A DNA stretch of 64,000 nucleotides from Burkholderiaceae bacterium (GTDB lineage: Bacteria > Pseudomonadota > Gammaproteobacteria > Burkholderiales > Burkholderiaceae_B): positions 1-64,000 of the forward strand of contig JAJOJF010000008.1 in assembly GCA_021208885.1 (NCBI GenBank), written 5' to 3'. The notes below the pieces were generated by a model. The model did no database searches. It saw only the letters and a program-made list of their open reading frames with translations, and was not told the DNA's origin. Below, in pieces: positions 51,168-60,720 of this stretch. The translations under genes were made by a program, and so were the position numbers. Every line of letters begins with the position of its first letter. Position 1 is the first letter of the stretch.

Positions 51168-53630
51168 CTAGCTCTCCGAATTGAGGCCACGAGAGACGCT
51201 TTGACGGGTCTTCTTTCCGGCAACTTTACGAGGAGTATCCCCAGTGGGTGCGTCCGTGGCGCTAGGCACTGCTTCGGCGATCTCCTGCAATTGCTCGGGT
51301 GAAACAGATGAGAGCAGCAACCCCTCAAAGCGCATGTACTGAACCAGAGCCCGTGCGGACATGGTCTCGCGTGGTCCTGCTACTGCCATGACCAAGTCTA
51401 GAGCCCGTTGGCGCTCCTCGGTGCTCGGCAAGACATTAATCAGTGACGAGAATGCGAGCTTGGGCTCGAGGTCTACGATAAGTGTCTGGACTCGAATCAA
51501 TTTTTGGATTTCGGCCGAACCCATGCTCTTGAAGGGTTCAGTGCCTTTGATAATGTCAAAAGCGCGCTCCAACCTTGATCGACGGATGTAGCCTCGTGCT
51601 CTGTTCATGAGCAACATCATGCGAATAGCCCCAGCGGCCAAACCGCCTTCGCCAATCTGGCTCAGCGCTTCTTTAACCTCAGGCAGGTTGTGCACGTCGA
51701 TGGGCCGTTCCGTGGCCATGTCACTCTCACCCTGGGTGTATGCAGCCTTAACGGCGGGTGAGGTGAATGTGTAAAAAAATGCGGCTTCCATGGCTGCGTC
51801 ACGCGTATCTCGCATCAAGTCAAGAGAGTTACGCATAAACGTGGCATAGAGTTTTTCCATCGCCATGAAGGGGTTGTCTGAGTTGACCGGTTTGCGGTTC
51901 TCGCGCACGGTTTTCGCGAGTTCTGCGACCGGCTTAAAGACAGGGTTGCGATCCGAGATGGCACGCCGCTGCACACGAATCGGTTGCGATTGACGAACCA
52001 CTTCACCGCTTTGTGGGGTGGTCATTGCCTTGATCAAAGGCCGCACGGTCCGCTCATAAGTGAGCAGGTTGGTTTCAGACATGTCTGAAACGGTTTTGAA
52101 TACAGCTTCTTTTTCTCTGCCATCGCTTAATTTCAGTATGTCTTCAAAGGTGCGATGTTCAAACACAATGTGAGTGCGGTCTTCACCATCTTCTAGTTTC
52201 ATTTCATAGAGACCGGGGCCGAGTGCTTCAATGGCACGAACAGTTTCAGTGATGGCGTGGTGCTCGTGGCCTGCGATTTTGGATGATACAAAGATGCCCA
52301 GATGCCCGATTGATTCATGCAGCATGTAGACGATGCGCTTGCCCATTACCTTCAGCACATCAAGGCTGCCGTATGTGTCGATGATCCAGTTCAGCGCTTG
52401 TTGCGGTGGGGTAATGTTGTCGCCGTGAGAGGCAAAAATGATCACAGGCGAATCGATGCGACGCAAATCGATGCGTTCGCCACCGAGCACAGCTTCACCC
52501 CTGGCTAATTTGTTGCCGATAAACAAGTTTTCGACAATCCAGCGGATCTCAGGTTCTGTCATCAAATAGAACCCACCCCACCAGCGTTCAAACTCCAGAA
52601 ACCGTTCGGCTTCCGTGTCGATGTTGGCGTAAAGATGGTAGTACTTTTCAAATAGGCTATTGGCAGGATTAAGGTTCTCAAAGTTTGATACCAGCGCAGC
52701 GCCATCAAATAGACCATCACCCATGTCCGCCATCATGACCGCGGGCAGTGCGCCACCACCGAATCCACCAAGGTAGCGCATGGGGTTGGCACCAAGGTTT
52801 CCAGCCCAGTAAGACATCGGCGCACCGTTAATGATTACCGGACCCGCAAGCTCCGGGGAGGTAGCAGCCACCAGCATGCTTGCCCAGCCACCCTGGCAGT
52901 TGCCAATCAGGATCGGTTTGGGTGCATCTTCATGCAGTTGACGTATGGTCGCTAAAAAATGTACCTCAGCGTCGCGCACATCAGCCAGTGTCTGTCCGGG
53001 CACGGGCATACGGTCAAACACAGCAAAATAAACCGGATGCCCTTGGGCAAGTCCTTCGCCGACCTGGCTTTCAGGTTTGAACCCCCCAATTCCGGCACCG
53101 TGACCGGCTCTAGGATCAATAATCAGGATTGGTGCGCGATCATCACGTGTGCCAACCTTGGGGTCAGGGTGAATGCGCAGCAGTGTGTAATTGACTGGTC
53201 GGTCGAGGTCTTCTCCATCGATCACGACATCAAACCCAAAATCAAGCACTGGCGTGGTTTTGCCGGTCTCTTGTTCGATAGACAAGTTACCGCGTTGACG
53301 CAAAATGTCGTAGAACAGGGTGGTACGTTCACTGGCGTCTTGCCAGTAGGCAACTAGATGCTGATACCAATCCATGGGGTTGGCAGACATCAACGAGAAC
53401 TGCTTCAGAACCAAATCCTGCACAGTAGTTTCTAGCGCCTCTGCACGTTGGCGAAACTCCTGGTTCAGCCTGTTTGACTGCGATGTTGAAACCTCTGCTA
53501 GCGTTTTGTAGCGCCTGCGCCGTTCGTCTGCAGTCTCAGTGGCGTGCTTAAGCTGGCGTTGGGCAAGGGCACGCACAGGTTCAAGCAGGTCGGTGGGTTG
53601 GCTAGATTCATGGTTTGGCGTAGGTTGCAT
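51168..53630 (-). CDS. DUF3141-family protein (alpha/beta-hydrolase, PhaC-like)
   Basis: 820 aa; PILIIDPRAGHGAGIGGFKPESQVGEGLAQGHPVYFAVFDRMPVPGQTLADV, nucleophile elbow GNCQGGWAS. Confidence 0.82.
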   Translation of the reverse strand: MQPTPNHESSQPTDLLEPVRALAQRQLKHATETADERRRRYKTLAEVSTSQSNRLNQEFRQRAEALETTVQDLVLKQFSLMSANPMDWYQHLVAYWQDASERTTLFYDILRQRGNLSIEQETGKTTPVLDFGFDVVIDGEDLDRPVNYTLLRIHPDPKVGTRDDRAPILIIDPRAGHGAGIGGFKPESQVGEGLAQGHPVYFAVFDRMPVPGQTLADVRDAEVHFLATIRQLHEDAPKPILIGNCQGGWASMLVAATSPELAGPVIINGAPMSYWAGNLGANPMRYLGGFGGGALPAVMMADMGDGLFDGAALVSNFENLNPANSLFEKYYHLYANIDTEAERFLEFERWWGGFYLMTEPEIRWIVENLFIGNKLARGEAVLGGERIDLRRIDSPVIIFASHGDNITPPQQALNWIIDTYGSLDVLKVMGKRIVYMLHESIGHLGIFVSSKIAGHEHHAITETVRAIEALGPGLYEMKLEDGEDRTHIVFEHRTFEDILKLSDGREKEAVFKTVSDMSETNLLTYERTVRPLIKAMTTPQSGEVVRQSQPIRVQRRAISDRNPVFKPVAELAKTVRENRKPVNSDNPFMAMEKLYATFMRNSLDLMRDTRDAAMEAAFFYTFTSPAVKAAYTQGESDMATERPIDVHNLPEVKEALSQIGEGGLAAGAIRMMLLMNRARGYIRRSRLERAFDIIKGTEPFKSMGSAEIQKLIRVQTLIVDLEPKLAFSSLINVLPSTEERQRALDLVMAVAGPRETMSARALVQYMRFEGLLLSSVSPEQLQEIAEAVPSATDAPTGDTPRKVAGKKTRQSVSRGLNSES

Positions 53631-53770
53631 CAGTCTCTCCTTCCGTGGTCACGGATGTCATAACTGATACGCTACGTGCCGGATGTGACGCGCCGGTGAA
53701 GATTGCTTTGCAGTTTGATGTCAGTTTTGCAGAGTCTGACTTAGATCAAACTCTGCTGCCCAAACAGAAG

Positions 53771-54544
53771 TCATGCCATGAAGTTGAAACCCGCATCAAC
53801 ATAAATCGTCTGCCCCGTCATGCCGCTTGATTCGGGTGCGCACAGGAATGCAGTCAGGTTAGCGACTTCTTCAATCGTGACCAGTCGACCCAGTGGACTA
53901 CGATCTTTGGCCATTTGCATTAGCTCGTCAAACCCATGAATGCCTGAGGCGGCGCGCGTGAGGATAGGGCCGGGTGATACAGCGTGAACCCGGATTTTCT
54001 GGGGGCCAAGTTCGGCAGCCATGTAGCGCACGGTGGATTCGAGTGCTGACTTCACAGGGCCCATGATGCCATAGCTAGGCACTACTTCAGACGACCCGTG
54101 GTAGGTCATGGTGATCATGCTGCCACCATCGCGCATGTGGGGTGCCGTTAATTTGGCGACCTCTGCAAATGAGTGGCATGACAGGGCAATAGCTTGCGAG
54201 AAACCCTCACGTGAGCTGTCAATCACCCTGCCATGCAGGTCTTCGGCTGGCGCCCAAGCGATTGAATGGATGACGAAGTCGAGTTGTCCGAATTGGGCAA
54301 CTGCCCGGTCAACAAACTGCTCGAGTTCGTTGTCGTTACGCACATCGCAAGTTTCGAGGCTTATGCCCAAGGGGTCGGTGACTGCGCGGGCATATTGCGC
54401 CGCTTTGTCGTTTAAGCAACTGACCTGAAGTTTTGCGCCCAAAGCATGCAGGCGCTTGACGACTGCTGCAGCGATGCTTTGTTCATTGGCCAAGCCGAGC
54501 ACAATGCCGGTTCGGCCAGTTAAATCACAAAAGGATGCGGACAT
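53771..54544 (-). CDS. fabI: FabI-like enoyl-ACP reductase
   Basis: GIVLGLANEQSIA, SIAWAP, SYGIMGPVKSALE, MTGQTIYVDAGFNFM. Confidence 0.85.
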   Translation of the reverse strand: MSASFCDLTGRTGIVLGLANEQSIAAAVVKRLHALGAKLQVSCLNDKAAQYARAVTDPLGISLETCDVRNDNELEQFVDRAVAQFGQLDFVIHSIAWAPAEDLHGRVIDSSREGFSQAIALSCHSFAEVAKLTAPHMRDGGSMITMTYHGSSEVVPSYGIMGPVKSALESTVRYMAAELGPQKIRVHAVSPGPILTRAASGIHGFDELMQMAKDRSPLGRLVTIEEVANLTAFLCAPESSGMTGQTIYVDAGFNFMA

Positions 54545-54701
54545 GATGATTCCTAGGGTATTGAAGGCACAATTAGTATGCAGGTTCTCGATGACGACTG
54601 TCTTTCAATCATCTGTGCCACATCAAATGATCGGTAATGGTCATTGAATCTTCACATAACCCCATTAACTTGTGAATTGTGACTTTTACATGCTCGCATG
54701 A

Positions 54702-55385
54702 ATGGAGGCTGACTTGTATATCAAACCGACAGCATCGGAGCTTGAGCTCGCTAAAAAAATTCCCCAAGGGTCCTCCTTATTGGTTGGCGGCTTCATGGGC
54801 GTAGGAACACCAGATCGCCTCGTTCGAGCCTTGGTTGAGCTAGGCACCGGTGGCCTCACAATCTATTGCAACGATACTGGCAAGCCAGGTGCTATTGGCA
54901 TTGCGCCACTGATTCATGCCAATCTGGTCTCGCGCGTGGTGACTTCCCATGTGGGCACCAACCCAGAGACTCAACAAAAAATGATCGATGGTGAGCTAGA
55001 CGTGGTGCTGATGCCCCAGGGCTCGCTGGTCGAATGCATACGCGCTGGTGGAGCTGGCTTGGGTGGTGTGCTCACCCGTACCGGTTTGGGCACCGTTGTC
55101 GCCCATGGCAAGCAAATTGTAGAAATTGATGGCGAGCAATGGCTTTTGGAAAAACCCATCTACGCCGACTTTGCGCTCTTGGGCTGCCATCGTGCGGACT
55201 ATCAAGGAAACTTGGAATACACACTAACGGCCACGAACTTTAACCCCATCATGGCGCTCGCGGCCAAGACTGTGATTGCTGAGCCCAGAGCCATTGTGCC
55301 CGTTGGCGTTATTCCGCCTGATCATGTCATGACACCGGGTCCATTGGTGGATTTTCTGGTGTCACACCCCAACAGCAAGCACTAG
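54702..55385 (+). CDS. 3-oxoacid CoA-transferase subunit A
   Basis: LLVGGFMGVGTPDRLVRALVELG, GLGGVLTRTGLGT. Confidence 0.9.
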   Translation: MEADLYIKPTASELELAKKIPQGSSLLVGGFMGVGTPDRLVRALVELGTGGLTIYCNDTGKPGAIGIAPLIHANLVSRVVTSHVGTNPETQQKMIDGELDVVLMPQGSLVECIRAGGAGLGGVLTRTGLGTVVAHGKQIVEIDGEQWLLEKPIYADFALLGCHRADYQGNLEYTLTATNFNPIMALAAKTVIAEPRAIVPVGVIPPDHVMTPGPLVDFLVSHPNSKH

Positions 55386-55394
55386 GAGTTGCAC

Positions 55395-56066
55395 ATGAAC
55401 ACTGCTCAAACCATGGAAGCAACTGAAATTATTCAACGCCGAATTGCCCGTGAAATCAAAACCGGCATGCTGGTCAATCTCGGCATTGGTATTCCGACGG
55501 GCGTAACCCGTTTTGTGACTGCTGAGGGCGTGATGTTTCAGTCGGAAAACGGCTTGATTGGCACAGGTGCACCCATGCCCGAAGGGATGGAAGATGAGTT
55601 TCTGGTCGATGCTGGAGGTGGCTTTGTGTCTGCTGTTCCAGGTGCAGCCACCATCGACTCGGCAACATCATTTGCCTTTATCCGGGGTGGTCACCTTGAC
55701 ATGACGGTATTGGGTGGCATGCAGGTCAATGCCCGAGGCCAGCTTGCCAATTGGATGGTGCCTGGTCAGCGCGTTGCTGGCATGGGCGGTGCCATGGACT
55801 TGGTCTCTGGCGCCAAACGGGTGATTGTGGCGATGAAGCATACCGCCAAAGGTGCAGCCAAGATTGTGCATGAATGCACGCTGCCATTGACATCCATTCG
55901 GCGTGTGTCATTGATCGTCACTGACCTGGCTGTTATTGAACCGACTGACGACGGTTTGATGTTGGTCGAGCATGCTGACGACGTCTCAGTCGATGAGGTG
56001 TTGTCGCAGACGCAGGCCAACTTGACTGTATCGCCTGACATCAAGCCCATGCGTTTGCTGGGTTGA
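55395..56066 (+). CDS. 3-oxoacid CoA-transferase subunit B
   Basis: RIAREIKTGMLVNLGIGIPTGV, QSENGLIGTG catalytic Glu region. Confidence 0.92.
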   Translation: MNTAQTMEATEIIQRRIAREIKTGMLVNLGIGIPTGVTRFVTAEGVMFQSENGLIGTGAPMPEGMEDEFLVDAGGGFVSAVPGAATIDSATSFAFIRGGHLDMTVLGGMQVNARGQLANWMVPGQRVAGMGGAMDLVSGAKRVIVAMKHTAKGAAKIVHECTLPLTSIRRVSLIVTDLAVIEPTDDGLMLVEHADDVSVDEVLSQTQANLTVSPDIKPMRLLG

Positions 56067-56185
56067 TGTGCTGCGTTGAAGTGCTGGTTTTAGGTGCGGG
56101 GTTGAGGTGCTTGTTGATCTGAGCGGCAAGGTAATTAGTGCGGCGATTGGCTTATCTACTAATTTTTTAGTCCCTGACAAATGAA

Positions 56186-57211
56186 ATGGAAAACAAACAC
56201 GACCTGATGGCTGCGGGTGACCGCGGGCACACCGGTGGTCCGGTGCTAGCTGCGGTTAGCTATGTACCGGGCGAGCCACCACGTACGTTACAGATCGATG
56301 AGATTGGCAAGGCGTTGTTGAACCCGGATGCATTGGTCTGGGTGGGGTTGCACCATCCTGAGGAATCCTTGCTAAAGGATATCCTGAGGCAGCTTGGGAT
56401 GAACGAGGAGTCCCTTGAAATACTCATGGGTGACATCATGATGCCTCGGCTGTCAGTGTTTGAGCGCGAGTTACTGATTGTGCTGCCAACCATCATTTGG
56501 AAGTCTGACCACAGCCGGCCTCATTTTGGGCGTCTGGCCTGCCTGGTGGGAGAGCGTTTCTTAGTGACGGTGCGTCGTGGGCCATCGCTGCCGCACTACC
56601 ATTTGCGTGAGCGTCTGGAAAAGAGCCGCAGCCAATTGCATTTAGGCTGTGATCACATCGCCATCGAAATCATCGATGACTTGATTGATCGATATGTGGA
56701 GGCTTACAAGCACTTCGAAGTTCGGGTAGACCGAACCGAGCGCGAACTTATGCGTGCCACCTTCAATCGAGGTTCGATTTCCCGGCTCTACATCATGCGG
56801 CGGGATTTTCATCGGTTCCAAGTAGCCATTGAACCAATTGGTGAGATCTGCGCTCGTGTCGCAAGGCTCAAAGCAAAGCCTTTAAGCGCAACTGCTCGCC
56901 TTCGGTTCGATGGTCTGTCAGATAGGATCACTCGATTAGACAGGTTGTTTGATTCGCTCGGTGAAGGCTTGGCCTTTGCGTTTGAGGCAGGGATGCTGAT
57001 TGAACAGTCGCGTCAGACTGATACTACCCGTAAGCTCGCTGCCTGGGCAGCAATTATTTCAATCCCGACTGCCGTGGCAGGTGTATACGGCATGAACTTT
57101 GAGAACATGCCTGAACTGAAGTGGGAATACGGCTATTACGTCGTGCTTGGGCTCATGGCCACAGTATGTACGACACTGTATGTGCTGTTTAAGCGGTCGA
57201 AGTGGCTTTGA
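56186..57211 (+). CDS. CorA-like divalent cation transporter (copy 1)
   Basis: C-terminal GMNFENMP signature and two TM helices. Confidence 0.9.
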   Translation: MENKHDLMAAGDRGHTGGPVLAAVSYVPGEPPRTLQIDEIGKALLNPDALVWVGLHHPEESLLKDILRQLGMNEESLEILMGDIMMPRLSVFERELLIVLPTIIWKSDHSRPHFGRLACLVGERFLVTVRRGPSLPHYHLRERLEKSRSQLHLGCDHIAIEIIDDLIDRYVEAYKHFEVRVDRTERELMRATFNRGSISRLYIMRRDFHRFQVAIEPIGEICARVARLKAKPLSATARLRFDGLSDRITRLDRLFDSLGEGLAFAFEAGMLIEQSRQTDTTRKLAAWAAIISIPTAVAGVYGMNFENMPELKWEYGYYVVLGLMATVCTTLYVLFKRSKWL

Positions 57212-57407
57212 GATTCAGACTGGCAGTTTGATGGTGGCGTGACATCCTTCCTGTGTTGAACGACGAGGATTTCTCGCGACTATATCAAGCCGCCAGACTG
57301 GGGAAGTTCGCGTAAGATGTGCAGTTATATTACGTATAGCAATGTTGAACATATATTTTTATTTGCTACAATTGAACCCAATCAATAGTCGTTCTGTGAG
57401 TTTAAAA

Positions 57408-57659
57408 ATGGAAGTTGTGCTCAGAAAATATGGCAATAGTACGGTCGCGGTATTGCCGCCTGCCGTTCTCAGAGATCTTGGGCTTTCAGCTGGTCAAACG
57501 ATGAGGCTTGATACAAACGAGCAAGGTGAAATTGTGCTGGCCAGAAAGCGTAGATTCACACTCGCTGATTTGATTGCCCAGTGTGATGCCAAGGCACCGG
57601 TACCAGCTGATTTGGCCCTATGGGAAGTTGCCAAGCCGGTTGGAGAGGAAGTTTGGTAA
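57408..57659 (+). CDS. MazE/AbrB-like antitoxin
   Basis: MEVVLRKYGNSTVAVLPPAVLRDLGLSAGQTMRL; 1-bp overlap with following toxin gene. Confidence 0.85.
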   Translation: MEVVLRKYGNSTVAVLPPAVLRDLGLSAGQTMRLDTNEQGEIVLARKRRFTLADLIAQCDAKAPVPADLALWEVAKPVGEEVW

Positions 57660-57997
57660 TGGCGGTGTTTGATCGAGGAGATATCGTCGCTGTTCCGTTG
57701 GATCCCGCGGTGGGTCACGAGCAAAAAGGCACGAGGCCGGCTTTGGTGCTGACGTCAAAAGCCTTTAATAAACTCGGCGATGTACTTGTGGCACCCATCA
57801 CTCAAGGTGGCGAGTACTCTCGTTATGCAGGCTTTGCTGTCACTTTGTCAGGAAGTGGCAGCAAAACGCAGGGTGTAGCACTAGTCAATAAGATTCGTAT
57901 GCTGGACTTAGTTGCAAGAAACGCCAAAAAAATCGAAAAGGTTTCCCCGGTGGTCATTGAAGATGCAATCGGGCGTCTGGCCACGCTTCTTGAGTAG
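57659..57997 (+). CDS. MazF/PemK-like endoribonuclease toxin
   Basis: FDRGDIVAVPLDPAVGHEQKGTRPALVLTSKAFNK...VLVAPITQ...VNKIRMLD. Confidence 0.9.
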   Translation: MAVFDRGDIVAVPLDPAVGHEQKGTRPALVLTSKAFNKLGDVLVAPITQGGEYSRYAGFAVTLSGSGSKTQGVALVNKIRMLDLVARNAKKIEKVSPVVIEDAIGRLATLLE

Positions 57998-58115
57998 AGT
58001 CACTAGCCAATTTAATCAAGAGATATCGACTTGTCAGTTTGGCTTGGTTTATTTGTGCTCAATCATGCTGGTTAAGGCGATTTCGGTGTAATTCCGTCGT
58101 AAATTCGAAACATTT

Positions 58116-58144
58116 GAGTGCTGCGTTGTGGCACTCGCTTTTTT
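58116..58144 (+). terminator. Intrinsic terminator/attenuator before corA copy 2
   Basis: GAGTGC-TGCGTTGTG-GCACTC-GCTTTTTTG, ends 27 nt before the ATG. Confidence 0.7.
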
Positions 58145-58170
58145 GTCTTCGAAACGGAGTTACAAGCCAA

Positions 58171-59196
58171 ATGCAAGAGTACGACGACCAAACTGTTGCC
58201 ACCGAAACTAGCGATCATCCGGGGCAATTAGTTGCTGCAGTCAGCTATATCGAGGGTGAGTCACCGAAACCATTGCAGATCGACGAGATAGGCATGGCAT
58301 TGCTGAACCCTAAAGCTTTGGTCTGGGTAGGGCTGCATCACCCCGAAGAGAGCTTGATGACGCAGGTTCTAACGCAACTCGATGTCAGTCTCGAAAGCCT
58401 AGGTGGGTTGCTTGGTGACTTGTCGATGCCTCGGCTGTCTGTGCTTGAGCGCGAGATGCTGATCGTCTTGCCCACCATCAGCTGGAACGCAGGCCACAGT
58501 CGTCCTCATTTTGGGCGCCTGGCTTGTCTGGTGGGTGAGCGGTTCTTGGTGACGGTACGCCGCGGACCATCGTCGCCGCATGCACAGTTACGCGAACGCC
58601 TGGAAAAGAATCGTGGGTTGTTGCACGCTGGATGCGATCACATCGCTGTTGAGATTGTCGATCACTTGATAGACCAGTATGTAGAGTCATATCGCCGTTT
58701 CGAGGTGCAAGTTGATCGAACCGAGCGGGAGTTAATGAGGGGCACGTTCGACCGCGCTGCGATACAGCGGCTCTATATGATGCGCAGGGATTTTCATCGG
58801 CTGCATGTCGCGATTGAGCCCATCGGTGAGGTCTGTGCCCGGGTCGCCAAGCTTGATGCTAAGCCAGTGAGCGCATCGGCGCGTCTGCGGTTTGACGGGC
58901 TATCCGATCGGATTTCGCGAATAGACGGACTATTTGATTCGCTGGCGGAGGGGCTTAAGTTTGCGTTTGAGGCTGGCATGATGATTGAACAAGCCCGCCA
59001 GACTGATACCACCCGCAAACTAGCCTCGTGGGCTGCCATTATCTCGATCCCAACGGCAATTGCTGGGCACTACGGCATGAACTTTCAGCACATGCCTGCA
59101 TTGGGCTTTGAGTATGGTTATTACGCCGTCTTGGCGTTTATGGGGGTGGCCTGTACTTCGCTCTATGTGTTGTTTAAGCGGGCTAAGTGGCTTTGA
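58171..59196 (+). CDS. CorA-like divalent cation transporter (copy 2)
   Basis: Visually very similar to copy 1 along its length; GMNFQHMP signature. Confidence 0.9.
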   Translation: MQEYDDQTVATETSDHPGQLVAAVSYIEGESPKPLQIDEIGMALLNPKALVWVGLHHPEESLMTQVLTQLDVSLESLGGLLGDLSMPRLSVLEREMLIVLPTISWNAGHSRPHFGRLACLVGERFLVTVRRGPSSPHAQLRERLEKNRGLLHAGCDHIAVEIVDHLIDQYVESYRRFEVQVDRTERELMRGTFDRAAIQRLYMMRRDFHRLHVAIEPIGEVCARVAKLDAKPVSASARLRFDGLSDRISRIDGLFDSLAEGLKFAFEAGMMIEQARQTDTTRKLASWAAIISIPTAIAGHYGMNFQHMPALGFEYGYYAVLAFMGVACTSLYVLFKRAKWL

Positions 59197-59370
59197 TCGC
59201 TCTTTAGCCATCAAGAGCGCTGTATTCATTTCTAACCAATTGATTTATTTGAGAATTTTGATGCCGACCAATTTAAGCCAAGTGTAATAAGGGGATTCTC
59301 CCGCTTCAAATAAAGTTTTCCTTGTTTATTAGGTTTGAGGTATCACAGAAGATATATGAAATTTTGCGAT

Positions 59371-59402
59371 TCGTAACATCACTGTCACATTCGCCCTTTA
59401 AT
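59371..59402 (+). promoter_or_regulatory. Candidate Pho box and -10 of pst operon
   Basis: TCGTAAC-ATCA-CTGTCAC, then 8 bp, then TTTAAT; only the second half-site is perfect. Confidence 0.4.
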
Positions 59403-59535
59403 GTTCAGGCTGTCCGTAAGACAACGCGGGTTCAGAAGCGAACGTTGCTACCCGCAAGTGTCAGTTAGACGTGCCTGAGAAGAGGCCACCAGGCTGTTCA
59501 GGCGAACTTAAATCTAGACAAACAAGGTGTTATTT

Positions 59536-60564
59536 ATGAAGCGTATTTCTCTGTCGGCCCTGATGGTTGCAGGTGCATCCATGGCATTTAGCGCTGGTGT
59601 CATGGCGCGTGACACGATCCAGATCGCTGGTTCGTCAACTGTTTTGCCGTTTGCCTCGATCGTCGCTGAGGAATTCGGCCAAACTTTCTCTCAATTCAAG
59701 ACCCCAGTGGTTGCTTCAGGTGGTTCATCGGGCGGTCTGCGCCAGTTCTGCCAGGGCGTTGGTGCAAATACCATTGACATTGCAAACTCATCGCGCCCAA
59801 TTCGCAGCTCGGAAGTCGAAGCTTGCGCCAAGAATGGCGTGACGGGCATCATCCCCGTCAAGATTGGCTTTGACGGTATTGTGTTTGCCAACCAAAGCAA
59901 CAGCGGTGTTTTTGCGCTGCAACCGCGCCACATCTTCCTGGCCCAAGCCAAAGAAGTGCCACAAAATGGGAAGATGGTTGCAAACCCCTACACGAACTGG
60001 AATCAAATTGACCCCACATTGCCCAATCAGGAAATCACTCTGGTGATCCCTGGTTCGAACCACGGCACACGTGAAGTCTACGAAGAAAAAATGGTGATTC
60101 CTGGTTGCGAATCCTTTGCTGAAGTTAAAGCCATGGACAAGAAAGCAGCTCACAACTTCTGTGTGGCGATGCGCACTGATGGTCGTGTGATTGAGGTTGC
60201 AGGTGACTACACCGAGACACTCGGTCGTTTGGATGCCCAGAAGAACGCAGTCGGCGTTTTCGGGCTGAGCTTCTATGAGCAAAACCGTGACCGCCTGCAA
60301 GTTGCTACGGTTAATGGTGTTCGTCCTAGCTTGAAGACGATTGAGACAGGTGAGTACCCAGTTTCCCGTCCGCTGTTCTTCTACGTTAAAGACGCTCACG
60401 TTGGCGTGATTCCTGGCTTGCTTGAGTACGCTGAATTCTTCGTGTCTGAACCCGTGTCAGGCATGGGTAGCCCGCTTGAGCGTGCTGGCCTGATTCCGCT
60501 GAACGACACCGAGCGCGCACAGATCATCGCTGATATTCGCGCCCGCAAAACCGTCGGCAAGTAA
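59536..60564 (+). CDS. pstS: Phosphate ABC transporter substrate-binding protein PstS
   Basis: IQIAGSSTVLPFASIVAEEF, GSSGGLRQFC, ANSSRPI; first gene of pst operon. Confidence 0.93.
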   Translation: MKRISLSALMVAGASMAFSAGVMARDTIQIAGSSTVLPFASIVAEEFGQTFSQFKTPVVASGGSSGGLRQFCQGVGANTIDIANSSRPIRSSEVEACAKNGVTGIIPVKIGFDGIVFANQSNSGVFALQPRHIFLAQAKEVPQNGKMVANPYTNWNQIDPTLPNQEITLVIPGSNHGTREVYEEKMVIPGCESFAEVKAMDKKAAHNFCVAMRTDGRVIEVAGDYTETLGRLDAQKNAVGVFGLSFYEQNRDRLQVATVNGVRPSLKTIETGEYPVSRPLFFYVKDAHVGVIPGLLEYAEFFVSEPVSGMGSPLERAGLIPLNDTERAQIIADIRARKTVGK

Positions 60565-60571
60565 GTAAAAC

Positions 60572-60643
60572 GAGGGCGGTCAATCCGACCACAGTTGTTT
60601 GGATTGACTGCCCTCAAATCTGACCGTAAGGTCAGATTTTTGT
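60572..60643 (+). terminator. Two consecutive hairpins between pstS and pstC
   Basis: GAGGGCgGTCAATCC...GGATTGACtGCCCTC (60572-60615) and AAATCTGACC-gtaa-GGTCAGATTTTTG (60616-60643). Confidence 0.75.
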
Positions 60644-60720
60644 CTCTGACGCGTGTTTGCAGGCTGGCACCGTTTAGTATTTGTAGCGATCTAAGTGCAC
60701 CTTTTTAAGACGAGTCCATC

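Noticed and set aside
53685-53702. Possible Pho box upstream of the DUF3141 gene (minus strand TCTTCAC-N4-GCGTCAC)
   Set aside because: Only about 4/7 and 5/7 matches per half-site; too weak to claim without a motif scan.
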